64,000 nucleotides of DNA. Source: DASXZH01 sp963829965 (lineage in GTDB: Bacteria; Armatimonadota; Fimbriimonadia; Fimbriimonadales; Fimbriimonadaceae). Below, one piece after another: positions 39,797 through 48,255 of the stretch. Every line of letters begins with the position of its first letter. Within the stretch, counting starts at the first letter, position 1. The DNA lies in NCBI GenBank assembly GCA_963829965.1, contig CAWHLK010000044.1:124001-188000 (forward strand), read 5' to 3'. The notes below the pieces were generated by a model. It worked only from the letters and a program-made list of their open reading frames with translations, did not search any database and was not told the origin of the DNA. The translations under genes were made by a program, and so were the position numbers.

Positions 39797-40155
39797 TGGG
39801 TATCTTCCCCGGCAATCGCTGATTGCAATGCCGAAACCGCTATCCCAGCGTAAAACTCCCGTCCCTCTGGCAGCTTACCGACGATGAGGGACAAGTCCCC
39901 GGGGGTCACCCCGCCCAGCTGCGCTGGGCTCCGGCCTGTCGCGATCTGACATAGAACGCTCGCACAAGCGATACTTGACGGACAGCCGGGCGTCCGGTAG
40001 GTGGCTGTCAAAATTCTATCCTCGCGAATAATAAGCCAAATCTCAACATAAGGGCCTTCCCCCCTCGTTCCGCAATGCCCAAAGTGCGTCGCGCCTTCTA
40101 GGGGGCCAAAGTTGCGGCGATTTTGAATATGGTCAGCCGCGATAGCGCTGAACAT
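39781..40155 (-). CDS. IscU/NifU N-terminal-like protein lacking one cluster ligand
   Basis: 124 residues from the ATG at 40155 (MFSAIAADHIQNRRNFG), matching the IscU start M(Y/F)S..v.DH..NPRN.G. Two ligand positions are visible: Cys28 (HFGHCGTRG, where the usual CGD aspartate is replaced) and Cys58 (GCPSSIACAS). The third Cys, expected near residues 100-105 (GREFYAGIAV), is absent. It may bind a cluster differently, act as a carrier, or have lost that role. Its end overlaps the Hint gene by 16 bases. Outside this operon no other iron-sulfur genes are present, so a dedicated role with the Hint/Rhs proteins is inferred. Confidence 0.75.
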   Translation of the reverse strand: MFSAIAADHIQNRRNFGPLEGATHFGHCGTRGEGPYVEIWLIIREDRILTATYRTPGCPSSIACASVLCQIATGRSPAQLGGVTPGDLSLIVGKLPEGREFYAGIAVSALQSAIAGEDTQWQRL

Positions 40156-40287
40156 CTCATTTTTAGCATACAGCACTCTCAGTATAATTGCCAAGGACTT
40201 TTTTGACTTTTACTTGGCATTTTTGAGGATGTCCGTAGGGACTCTGAACTTTAAGTTCCCTTTATTCCGCTACTATTCGAAAGATTC

Positions 40288-43200
40288 GTGATAAAACGTA
40301 ATGTGGATATACCGGTCCTTTATTGTGTTCATAGCGACTACTGGTTCCTTGCCGATTCGATTCGCTCGTTTAAGCGGGCGGGGCCGGTTTCGGTGTTTGT
40401 CAGCCGCTTGGCTTGGGATGGCAGCCCTGGAGATTTCATGAGATGCGCGGAAATCGCAGAGGCTGAGGGCGCCGAGGTGGTTCTTGGCGACTGGTCTGAC
40501 GAGACCACTCACCGCCGGCACGCTCAACAAGTTTTGCGCGACCGAGGCGTCGGACACTGCCTCATTCCTGACGGGGACGAGATCGTCGAGCCCCGTCTTC
40601 TTGAGGCCCTACTGGATATTGGCGAAAAAGATCTTGCGGAAATCGCCAGCGTGTTCATGGATACCTACTGGAAGTCCCCGGAATACGTAATCCGGCCGCG
40701 CGAATCCTTGACTCCGGCTCTCATGATCAACCTGCGGAAAGTTCAGCACCATCACATCAGGGAATATCGCGGCGGCCGGCATCTCACCTTGGAACCTGGT
40801 TACGGCCTATTGCATCACCTTAGTTACGTAGGTCCTGATGAAAGGATCGTTAGGAAGATACAAACTTGGAGCCATCGAGAAGAACTTGTGCCCAACTGGC
40901 TCTCGTGGGTTTACCTTGGGTGGAATGAAGACCGGCGACTTTGCAATCTTCATCCAACCCACCCTCAGGCTTATGGCTTCGCCGAGCGGATTCCAGTTCC
41001 GGAGATACTGAGAGGCGTGAGGAGTGACAGCCTCGGGGCATCCGATCCAGCTGTTCCGAACCGCTGGCCAACAGTCTCGGTCGTCATCCCCCTTTTCGGC
41101 GGCGAGGGCGACATACAGAATTGTCTCGACAGCTTGGCCCGCTGCGGGGATCTCCTGCATGAGATCATTGTTGTCGACGACGCATCGCCAGACGGGGCCG
41201 CTGCTGTTGCGGGCGGCTACGATTCGGTGAAGTTGCTCATAAACGACACCAACGGCGGCTTTGCAAAGGCATGCAACAGGGGCTACGAGGCGAGCACCGG
41301 CGAGGTTGTCTTATTTCTCAATTCCGATACGGTGGTGGCCCGCGCCGCCCTTCTACGTTTAGTAGAGAGCTTGATTTCCTCGCCCAACATTGCTGCGGCG
41401 GGCCCACTATCGAATAATGCCGGCTACCATCAGCGGACAGGAATTTCCTATACTTCCGAGGAGACCATAGACCTGTTTGCTCAGGACTTTGCGGCAAGGG
41501 ACGTCGACGATCAAGATGTTGCGCTTCTGGTTGGTTTTTGCCTGGCCGCAAGGCGAACGGCTCTGGAACACGTTAAAGAAGACGGAGCGGTTTTTGACGA
41601 GAGGTTCGGCCAGGGTCTGTTCGAGGACAATGATCTTTGTTACCGGCTTATACGGGCCGGCTTCCGGTTGCGACTGTCCAATCGGAGCTTTGTCCACCAC
41701 GGCGGAAGCCAGAGTCTTGCCCGCATGAACATTAACCCGCAGGTGCTGTTGACGCAGAACATGCACAAATTCCACGACAAATGGAGGGAGGACATTGAAT
41801 GCGGTTTTGCATCGCATCTCCCCGGGCAGAAGGCCGAGCAGATTCAATTCAACTTTGAAAAAGACCCGGACGCCATACGCAAGCGCATCCGCAGGTTGGC
41901 GAGCAAGGCACGCGTGTCATTGACCATGATTGTTCGCGATGAGGAGCGTGTACTCGGTGACTGCCTGGCCTCGGCGCGGGATGCGTTCTGGCAACGGGTC
42001 GTTGTCGACACGGGCTCGAAAGACGGGACGGTGAATTTGGCGCGGAGTTACGGATGCGAGGTTTACGAATCCCCCTGGCAGGATAGTTTTTCTCAGGCCC
42101 GCAATGTGGCGCTTTCCTACGCAACAGGGGACTGGGTTTTCTGGATGGACGCTGACGATGTACTGCCCCTTACGAGCGCGGAAGCCATCCTGAACGAGGT
42201 CTTGAACGCTCCTAGGGAGGTGGTCGGTTTCGTTATACCGGTTCAGTTCGTTGGAGAGGATCGAACGCGTGTGGACCACGTGAAGGTTTTTCGAAACATA
42301 CGGACGCTCCAATGGGAGCACCGCATCCACGAACAGATCCTTCCGAGTCTTTCCCCGCACGGGCTCGTGGCACGTATTGACGCTGTAGTCATGCATGCCA
42401 ACTATGACAACACTCCTGAGGGCCAACGCAAGAAGCGCAAGCGAGATTGGCGCCTTCTGCTGCTCGACCTTAAAGAACACCCCAATCATCCTTTTGTCCT
42501 GTTTAACTTGGGAATGACCGCCCATTTCACCGGCCGTCATCGGCGTGCAGTAACGTGGCTGAGACAAGGTCTCAACGCCTGCGCCGGCGCAGAAACCCAC
42601 ATACGGAAGGCCTATGCCTTGCTTGCGAGTTCATTGCGGGAACTCGGAGAGACGGACGCAGCTCTTGCAGCCTGCTTTGAGGGCCTGCTAGTAGTGCGTT
42701 TGGGTGGATTTCCGGCGGGCCTAGATCGCGGGGCCAGGAGCTTTGCCATGCAGCCAATCGAGCCGGCGGGAGAACCGATTGATCCCGAACTCCATTATCT
42801 TGCAGCCGAACTGCTTGCCAAGTCGGCAAGATACGCGGAGTCGAAGCAGCAGTTTCTGCTAATACCCGAAGGCATCGACGGCCATTACTCAAGCGTAGAC
42901 CTTAACATTATTGGGGCAAAGCGGTTGCACCGGTTAGGCGAGGTTTGCTTAGCCATGAGGGAGCGGGAAGAGGCGGGGGACTGGTGGGGCCGGGCTGTGG
43001 AACTCGGCTACGCGGCAAGCGCGGTGAGGCTGTTCCAGCTCTTTTTTGACAGGAGGGATTATTTATCGGCGGGAGAGGCTCTTAACTCGCTTCGGGGAAT
43101 AGAGGGCGCTTCCGAGTCTTGGGCGGCATTGGGCGCCCAGCTTGCCCAAGCGATGGGGAGTTCACCTGACGCGTTTCTCTACCGGGCCGCGGGGGAAAAC

Positions 43201-43458
43201 CCTTCGTCGGTGGGCCCGGCTCTCGTCCTTGCGAACCGGCTGGTCGAGATTGGCCAGGAGCAAGCCGCTGAGCCCCACGTGAGGTTCTTGGAGGAAATGG
43301 GGACACCGGACGGCCCTTACCTACGCGGGTTGATCGCGGTCCGACACAATGACATTTCCGGCGCAGAGAAGTTTATCGACCGGGCTCTGGAGCTTGGACC
43401 GGGCCATACGAGGGCAATCGAGCTGAAGGAGAAGCTCTCGAGGTTTAGGCTGGCTTAG
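40288..43458 (+). CDS. Multidomain glycosyltransferase with TPR repeats
   Basis: 1056 residues from GTG 40288. The N-terminal 240 residues resemble a GT2-like domain (AEGAEVVLGDWSDE, LIPDGDEIVEP). Residues about 260-530 are a clear GT-A rhamnosyl/galactosyl-type domain (VSVVIPLFGG, IIVVDDASPDG, FLNSDTVV, FDERFGQGLFEDNDLCYR). Residues about 550-720 are a second GT2 domain of the SPBc2/WaaE type (VSLTMIVRDEERVL, VVDTGSKDGT, FWMDADDVLP). The rest consists of TPR helices. Cytoplasmic, probably transferring sugars onto protein or a lipid-linked carrier. It diverges from the IscU-Hint-Rhs operon, whose Hint head is Ser/Thr-rich. Confidence 0.85.
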   Translation: MIKRNVDIPVLYCVHSDYWFLADSIRSFKRAGPVSVFVSRLAWDGSPGDFMRCAEIAEAEGAEVVLGDWSDETTHRRHAQQVLRDRGVGHCLIPDGDEIVEPRLLEALLDIGEKDLAEIASVFMDTYWKSPEYVIRPRESLTPALMINLRKVQHHHIREYRGGRHLTLEPGYGLLHHLSYVGPDERIVRKIQTWSHREELVPNWLSWVYLGWNEDRRLCNLHPTHPQAYGFAERIPVPEILRGVRSDSLGASDPAVPNRWPTVSVVIPLFGGEGDIQNCLDSLARCGDLLHEIIVVDDASPDGAAAVAGGYDSVKLLINDTNGGFAKACNRGYEASTGEVVLFLNSDTVVARAALLRLVESLISSPNIAAAGPLSNNAGYHQRTGISYTSEETIDLFAQDFAARDVDDQDVALLVGFCLAARRTALEHVKEDGAVFDERFGQGLFEDNDLCYRLIRAGFRLRLSNRSFVHHGGSQSLARMNINPQVLLTQNMHKFHDKWREDIECGFASHLPGQKAEQIQFNFEKDPDAIRKRIRRLASKARVSLTMIVRDEERVLGDCLASARDAFWQRVVVDTGSKDGTVNLARSYGCEVYESPWQDSFSQARNVALSYATGDWVFWMDADDVLPLTSAEAILNEVLNAPREVVGFVIPVQFVGEDRTRVDHVKVFRNIRTLQWEHRIHEQILPSLSPHGLVARIDAVVMHANYDNTPEGQRKKRKRDWRLLLLDLKEHPNHPFVLFNLGMTAHFTGRHRRAVTWLRQGLNACAGAETHIRKAYALLASSLRELGETDAALAACFEGLLVVRLGGFPAGLDRGARSFAMQPIEPAGEPIDPELHYLAAELLAKSARYAESKQQFLLIPEGIDGHYSSVDLNIIGAKRLHRLGEVCLAMREREEAGDWWGRAVELGYAASAVRLFQLFFDRRDYLSAGEALNSLRGIEGASESWAALGAQLAQAMGSSPDAFLYRAAGENPSSVGPALVLANRLVEIGQEQAAEPHVRFLEEMGTPDGPYLRGLIAVRHNDISGAEKFIDRALELGPGHTRAIELKEKLSRFRLA

Positions 43459-43460
43459 GA

Positions 43461-44201
43461 GTGACGTTTCGGCATTCTGGGAAACTGGGGGACATAGTTT
43501 ACGGCCTTGCCGCCGTAAGCTCATTTCCCTGCTCCGACCTTTACGTCAATGCAGACGGGCAGCACACGAATGGGGAAATTGCGACTTCTATTCTTGCGCT
43601 GCTTCAGGCTCAGCCCTATATTGGAGCTTGCGGCCTTTGGGCGGGGCAACCTTTCGATCATGACCTCGATCGTTTTCGGCTGCAAGGGGTCATGTACTCC
43701 CATTTGGCTGATTGCCACTTTCGAGCGCTTGGCCTCCCGCCGCTTCCCCGCGAGCGCCCTTGGATCCATGTGGAGGTTGCGGCCAAGCTGGAGGGCCACG
43801 ATGTTGCCTTCACTCGCTCAGTGGCTCACAGGGGCGCGGCTGGTTTTTGGCACGAGCTATACAAAGTTTTCGGCCACAGGGCTTTCTTCCTCGGTTCTCA
43901 GAACGAGCACCGGGCTTTTGTCCAGGAGGTCGGGCCAGTCCCATATGTTCAAACGCCGAACCTGCTGCGCGCCGCTGAGCTTATTGCAGGCTCGACTCTG
44001 CTTGTTGGAAACCAGACCTGCCTATTGGCGATTGCGGAGGGCCTTAAGCATCCGCTGATCCAGGAAGTTCATGACTTCACGCCCAATTGCGTGGTGTACC
44101 GAACCGGCTGCTATCCGGTTTGGCATCGGAATCAGATTCCGGGCGTCCTTGATGATATAGCCGTTCGCCGATTTGCTAAGCGAGTTTATTGGAATCGATA
44201 G
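43461..44201 (+). CDS. Glycosyltransferase family 9-like protein
   Basis: 246 residues from GTG, two bases after the multidomain glycosyltransferase. HSGKLGDIVYGLAAV at the N-terminus and GSTLLVGNQTCLLAIAEGLKHPLIQE in the C-terminal half resemble the nucleotide-sugar site of ADP-heptose-type transferases (GT9), though the protein is shorter than usual (about 320). It may extend the same glycan as the upstream enzyme. The 3' end overlaps a degenerate Rhs scrap on the other strand. Confidence 0.6.
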   Translation: MTFRHSGKLGDIVYGLAAVSSFPCSDLYVNADGQHTNGEIATSILALLQAQPYIGACGLWAGQPFDHDLDRFRLQGVMYSHLADCHFRALGLPPLPRERPWIHVEVAAKLEGHDVAFTRSVAHRGAAGFWHELYKVFGHRAFFLGSQNEHRAFVQEVGPVPYVQTPNLLRAAELIAGSTLLVGNQTCLLAIAEGLKHPLIQEVHDFTPNCVVYRTGCYPVWHRNQIPGVLDDIAVRRFAKRVYWNR

Positions 44202-44440
44202 ATGCTGTACGATTCCCAGTCAGGATGAAGTCGCCTAGGCGCCAGCTCCCTGGATGGTCGCTTACGGCGAAACGCCGGCCGTTCAGATTTGCATCATGCA
44301 GGGCCGTTGCGATAGGTATTTTCACCATTCCGTTGGCCTTCCGTAGTCGCGATCACGACAGCCGAGTGCGTCTTGCACGGGCCGCGCCCGTTTGTTTGGA
44401 AAGAATTTGTCTGGGAATCGTGTGATAGTTCGTTACCGCC
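44202..44440 (-). pseudogene. Degenerate Rhs core-end fragment
   Basis: The minus strand reads AVTNYHTIPRQILSKQTGA, then in other frames VQDALG and VVIATTEGQRNGENTYRNGP. These are the core-end blocks seen intact at 46.5 kb (NGQILYQ, VQDALGSVIATTDANRN, TYRYAPYG). Several indels and a stop make it non-coding. It sits directly behind partner gene 3, exactly where the next cassette of the array would begin. Confidence 0.65.
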
Positions 44441-44443
44441 AAC

Positions 44444-45484
44444 TCATTGCCTCCTGAGGTCGTAATACCCTTCTACGACGAGCCTCCTCGCCAGTGCTTC
44501 GTCACCCTTGTTAATGTAGGACTCATATGGTGGCTGCAGCCCGGGCGCCTCCACCTTCGGAAACCTCGCGGGGTTCTCGGCTAGAGACGGCCATTCGGGC
44601 TCTCGATACCAGATTGTGGTCATGCTCGGCGGGTTCAGGCGCGGCGGTTCACCCTTCGCGATCGCTATGAAGTCGAACTTGGTGAAATCGAACTCCTCCA
44701 CGGTGAAGTCGTAATGGCCTGTATCTAACCAGGGCATTAGATCCGAGCCCTCTTCGACTAATTTAAGCAATGCGGCCCGCTGTTCTGAAACTGGGTATCC
44801 CGAGAACTCGATCAATGCTTCATTGAGGGCGCCTATCTGGGCCAAACTGGTGCGCGCATCGTAAGCTTCCCGGCGAAAACCGGCCGGGGACGGCATCGCG
44901 TAGAGGCTGTCAATTGCGGACCGCTTGACTCGGCGGGCAGGCAGGTCGTAATACCCTAGGGAAACAAGCTTTGCCGCCTTCGCCCACTCCCACGGACCCG
45001 GATTGTGGAGCGGCTCGTACGGGAGCCAATGAGCGTGGGAACGGGGGTGGAACCTGCTGGTGACGTCGATCGTTGGCCAGACCGTCGATGGCTGCCACGT
45101 GAGTTGAATGGCCCTGCGATCAATGCCCGGCGGAACCCCCTTGGCGATGCATATGAGGTCCAATTTGTAGCAATCGAGTTCGGCGAACCTTCTCTCGTGC
45201 GGAGCTGCGTCCTCAGCCAGCAGAATGGGCAACTTACTCTGGCTCTCCAAAATTAGCTGGTGCATCGCCTTCCGCTGGTCCGCTATTGGAATGTGCGAGA
45301 AAGCGGTGAGTGCACCGTTGACCTTTGCGAGCTCGGCTCTTGTGTGTGAGTAGGTGAGGCCCTGTTCTCTTGCTGCTCCAGCCTCGTAAATGAATTCCAG
45401 GGGCGTGGGCAAGTCGTGGAGAATTGTTAATGCCTTAGTCGGTTCTGGCAGCAGGAGCAGTGCAATTGACGCGAACAGGACCAT
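44444..45484 (-). CDS. Candidate Rhs-tip partner (immunity-like) protein 3
   Basis: 346 residues from ATG 45484, five bases after the stop of tip 3. A signal peptide (MVLFASIALLLLPEPTKA) predicts export. Two copies of the family module are present. The first has LDCYKLDLICIAKGVPPG, then WQPSTVWP and AKLVSLGYYDLPARR; the second has FDFTKFDFIAIAKGEPPR, then WYREPEWPS and ALARRLVVEGYYDLRRQ. It is the clearest of the three partner genes, with one intact frame. Role inferred from position only: antidote, chaperone or surface companion of the tip. Confidence 0.72.
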   Translation of the reverse strand: MVLFASIALLLLPEPTKALTILHDLPTPLEFIYEAGAAREQGLTYSHTRAELAKVNGALTAFSHIPIADQRKAMHQLILESQSKLPILLAEDAAPHERRFAELDCYKLDLICIAKGVPPGIDRRAIQLTWQPSTVWPTIDVTSRFHPRSHAHWLPYEPLHNPGPWEWAKAAKLVSLGYYDLPARRVKRSAIDSLYAMPSPAGFRREAYDARTSLAQIGALNEALIEFSGYPVSEQRAALLKLVEEGSDLMPWLDTGHYDFTVEEFDFTKFDFIAIAKGEPPRLNPPSMTTIWYREPEWPSLAENPARFPKVEAPGLQPPYESYINKGDEALARRLVVEGYYDLRRQ

Positions 45485-45488
45485 GGGC

Positions 45489-46526
45489 TTACGAGGAAAC
45501 GTCGAGCGTTCCGGTGGTCCCGGTGCACGACTGGTCCTGCTGACCGGACGCCGGAGGAACGCAACACTGGTATTTGTAGGTAGCAGTGGCCTGTGCCTGC
45601 CCGCCGCTCCCGTCCCATGTGCCGCAATTGGACGGAAGCACATCGCTACAGTTGACGCAAATCCAAGAACTGGCTTTGGAAGGCGGGGTCGTGGTTAGGT
45701 AGAGGGTGCCCGCCATCTTGTATGCGTTGGTTGGCCCTTGGCTGCAAGGCGGGAAGCCGTGGTAGAACCAATGGTCGTCCCAATCGGTGTTCTTGTGGTC
45801 GCTCCAGTACTGGATTTCTTTGAGGTTCAGGATCGCCCCGTTGCATTCTGTAAGGGATGGCCAGAGCGCCTTCCCCTTTACGACGATCCATCCCTCGTAA
45901 TACGCTCCGCAAACTGTTGGCGCCGACGGCCCGACTTTCTGAGGCTTATCGTAGGAACATCCGTTAAGGTTCGCCGGAGTCTTCTGTGGGTCGCAGCATG
46001 TTATATCCGTCGTGATTGTGACCTGCTGGATGAGATACCCCGTGAACGTGTCCGGCGAAAAGTTGAAAGTCCAATACAGATCGAAGCCACCGCAGCACCC
46101 GCCTGGATAGCTAGGGCCAATTTGCTTTCTCGTGACCGTTGGCTGGAATCCAGTCGGGTCAGACATGAGGACGGCTCTGCCCTGCGCATAGCTATAGGCA
46201 CCGAAAAGCCGCCATAGGTGGTCTGTCGTGGACCACGAACCCTCCTCGAAACCATAATGCCTCCCCCTCACATAGAAGCCGATGTGTGACCTTCCTGTCA
46301 CGCGATACCCGCTTGTCCCGTTCCAGAGAAACATAGGCGCGGGCGAACTGCCCGTGCTCGCGATCTGCGTCCCGTAGGGCGCGTAGCGGTAAGTGTTCTG
46401 AACGTTCCGGTTCGCATCGGTTGTAGCGATCACGGAGCCAAGCGCATCTTGAACGTATTCGGTCCGGTTGCCGCTCGCGTCAACTTGATAGAGAATCTGG
46501 CCGTTGATCGTGTGAAATGTCGTCAT
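45489..46526 (-). CDS. Orphan Rhs tip 3 with cysteine-rich C-terminal domain
   Basis: 345 residues in one intact frame. It begins MTTFHTINGQILYQVDASG, continues through VQDALGSVIATTDANRN, TYRYAPYGTQIAST, YVRGRHYG and SDPTGFQP (Rhs core end with DPxG), then enters the variable domain: FDLYWTFNF, GYLIQQVTITTDITCCDP, CGAYYEGWIVVKG, DWDDHWFYHG, AGTLYLTT, CVNCSD and YQCCVPP. The ATG overlaps the stop of a preceding core fragment (ATGA). With no shell of its own it may be a donor cassette or be translated alone. Confidence 0.78.
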   Translation of the reverse strand: MTTFHTINGQILYQVDASGNRTEYVQDALGSVIATTDANRNVQNTYRYAPYGTQIASTGSSPAPMFLWNGTSGYRVTGRSHIGFYVRGRHYGFEEGSWSTTDHLWRLFGAYSYAQGRAVLMSDPTGFQPTVTRKQIGPSYPGGCCGGFDLYWTFNFSPDTFTGYLIQQVTITTDITCCDPQKTPANLNGCSYDKPQKVGPSAPTVCGAYYEGWIVVKGKALWPSLTECNGAILNLKEIQYWSDHKNTDWDDHWFYHGFPPCSQGPTNAYKMAGTLYLTTTPPSKASSWICVNCSDVLPSNCGTWDGSGGQAQATATYKYQCCVPPASGQQDQSCTGTTGTLDVSS

Positions 46527-46744
46527 GGAATCTGCTTTAGGTAGTCGCTCCCGTCCCAGACAAGAGTGGTCATGACTCCCTCCACCAGTTCGGTGCGCTT
46601 CAGGTTGTCTCCCGAATAAGCATACGTCGCAACAGAAGCAAGGTTTTGGCGATTTGTTAATCGGTTCTCGAAATCGTAAGTCATTGTCGTGATCGCAGCC
46701 GGGTCCTGAACGAGCGTCATGTTCCCGTTCGCGGTGTAGCAGTT
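46523..46744 (-). pseudogene. Rhs core fragment preceding tip 3
   Basis: Reads YTANGNMTLVQDPAAIT, YDFENRLTNRQNLA, TYAYSGDNLKRTELVEG, TLVWDGSDYLKQIP and then TGA within the ATG of tip 3. This is the segment that is missing from the main Rhs gene at the IS border, here kept with its tip. Either one base change or a natural ATGA coupling separates it from tip 3. Confidence 0.7.
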
Positions 46745-46792
46745 GGATGAGTACCAGTGGTAATCAGTTTCGAGTTATCGGGAGACGCCGCC

Positions 46793-47428
46793 TCATTCTA
46801 GCCACTTGTCACCAGACGGTGCCCGGCTCGGGGACCAAAGCTGCCCAGCGCAGGGAACAATTGTCATGTTCCCGGGTCGCCTCGGGCTCAAGGCGCAAAG
46901 AATTGAGCGGATACAAATCGTAATAGCCGGAATTGACCCACCTACTCGCGATAGCAAGGAGGCGCGGGTCCATGCGAATCGAATCAGTCCCAATAAAGCC
47001 CCGTGACATGCCGTCGTGCACGTATTCGGTTCGGACTCCGCCGGTCTGTTCGGAGAGGATCTGTCCGCCAATCGTGTGATAATTCGTTACCGCCAACTCC
47101 CTCCCTCCCCTGCAGATAGTCCGAGCCATCCCAAACGAGCGTGGTTAAGGCACCATCGACGAGTTCCGTGCGCTTCAAGTTGTCTCCCGAATAAGCATAC
47201 GTCGCAACGGAAGCCAGGTTTTGGCGATTTGTTAATCGGTTCTCGAAATCGTACGCCGTTGTCGTGATCGAAGCCGGGTCTTGGAGGAGCGTCATGTTTC
47301 CGTTCGCGCTGTGGTGTACGTGGAGAGACCCGCCGAGGAAATCGCGGTGGTTATCCGTCCGGCGATGTCGTGCCCAAAGGTCGTCATGCTGCCGGACTCG
47401 CTGCTCGTTAACACGTCGTCCCGCCCGA
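46793..47428 (-). pseudogene. Rhs core fragment fused to the end of a partner gene
   Basis: From 47428 the minus strand reads SESGSMTTFGHDIAGRITT, SANGNMTLLQDPASIT, NRLTNRQNLASVATYAYSG, RTELVDGALTTLVWDGSD. After a shift near 47110 it reads NYHTIGGQILSEQTGGVRT and EYVHDGMSRG, then changes abruptly to DPRLLAIASRWVNSGYYDL. The last part is the end motif of the partner-protein family. A deletion has therefore joined an Rhs core to the tail of a lost partner gene, removing the tip between them. Confidence 0.7.
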
Positions 47429-47657
47429 GAGGCTCGCGATCATCGCTGAGGCAGAGGCGGAAATGGACGCTGGATTAGGCATTCCTTTTGAGCAGTGGCG
47501 AAAGGACTTGGATGCGAAGCGCGCCGCCTTTCTCGAGAGTCGAAGTTGGGAGCAAAACGGCAGGGTAAATCACGGCTTAGCACCCAATGTTCACCGTAAC
47601 CAAGCGCCCCACCTCAGAAAGAGAGGCGGAAGCCTCGGAGGAAGATCCCTAAGCTAA
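47424..47657 (+). pseudogene. Fragment resembling a small antitoxin-type ORF
   Basis: An open frame starting right at the border of the Rhs homology reads PERLAIIAEAEAEMDAGLG, IPFEQWRKDLDAKRA, without its own start. Its pattern (acidic helix, then IPFEQW) resembles the C-terminus of small antitoxins, but the beginning is missing. A short block at 47587-47634 is similar to the start of the small frame at 48124. Confidence 0.35.
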
Positions 47658-47682
47658 GGGCCGTGCTCGTGGGGCGTCAATC

Positions 47683-47940
47683 TCAACCAATTTGCCGTTG
47701 CTCGGCGGGCGGTGGGCCGCCCCAGATCACCATATCCGGATCAAGGTCCAACCCGTTAGGCCAAACGAGGGTTCCGTATTCAACCTTCACGGCCTCAAAC
47801 AACGATCGATCATCCTTTACTGGCGAATACAGAGGCTCGATAAGGAGGTCGGACAGGTCGCGTTCAACCCCCGTCCCGTCGGTCAGCTTCAGCTTGACCT
47901 TCAGACCGGCCAATGGTTCAACGGATTCGATACGCAGCAT
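47683..47940 (-). CDS. DUF2442 family protein
   Basis: 85 residues matching the DUF2442 pattern: LRIESVEPLAGLKVKLKLTDG, DLSDLL, PLYSPVKDDRSLFEAVKVE, TLVWPNGLDLDPD. DUF2442 proteins commonly pair with DUF4160 proteins in small two-gene modules thought to be toxin-antitoxin systems. The expected partner lies just upstream but is reduced to its first residues (see the next entry). Confidence 0.8.
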   Translation of the reverse strand: MLRIESVEPLAGLKVKLKLTDGTGVERDLSDLLIEPLYSPVKDDRSLFEAVKVEYGTLVWPNGLDLDPDMVIWGGPPPAEQRQIG

Positions 47941-47944
47941 AGGT

Positions 47945-47989
47945 TTCTATCCTGATCAATATTCCGAAGAACCGGCTCACCTCAGGCAT
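47945..47989 (-). pseudogene. Remnant of a DUF4160 gene (first 14 codons)
   Basis: From an ATG at 47989 the minus strand reads MPEVSRFFGILIRI, which is the conserved start of DUF4160 proteins (MPxISRFFGIxIRM). The homology ends there, just before the DUF2442 gene; the remaining 70 or so codons are gone. Confidence 0.6.
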
Positions 47990-48123
47990 CTGGAAAGGCT
48001 ACCGCAAGTAAGATAGCCGCGATGTCGCGACCGTGCCGCTCATCCGGGCCACGCGACACCGCTGACTTCGCAACTGTGAGGGTTTCAGATTGCCTCTGTG
48101 GTGTAGATTCTAACTCGGCGCCC

Positions 48124-48255
48124 ATGCTCGTCGTAACCCAACGCCCTATTTTGGAAAGAGAGGCAAAGCTGGCCACGGCGGAGTCCTTCGCCGTGTTCCC
48201 CGAGAGGTTTAGCGATCTGCTGAGGCAGGCAGAGGAGTTCGTCGAGCAACTCTGA
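48124..48255 (+). CDS. Possible 43-residue protein
   Basis: An ATG gives MLVVTQRPILEREAK and a helical, acidic C-terminal part ending FVEQL. The first 48 bases are similar to those at 47587, which suggests a once duplicated small gene or a fragment of a larger one. No family recognised. Confidence 0.3.
   Translation: MLVVTQRPILEREAKLATAESFAVFPERFSDLLRQAEEFVEQL

Noticed and set aside
35524..47428. Prophage or integrative element boundaries around the Rhs island
   Set aside because: No integrase, tRNA end or long flanking direct repeats; the only mobile gene set is the IS3 element.
47424..47657. Complete antitoxin gene
   Set aside because: No start codon before the Rhs homology, so only a fragment can be supported.
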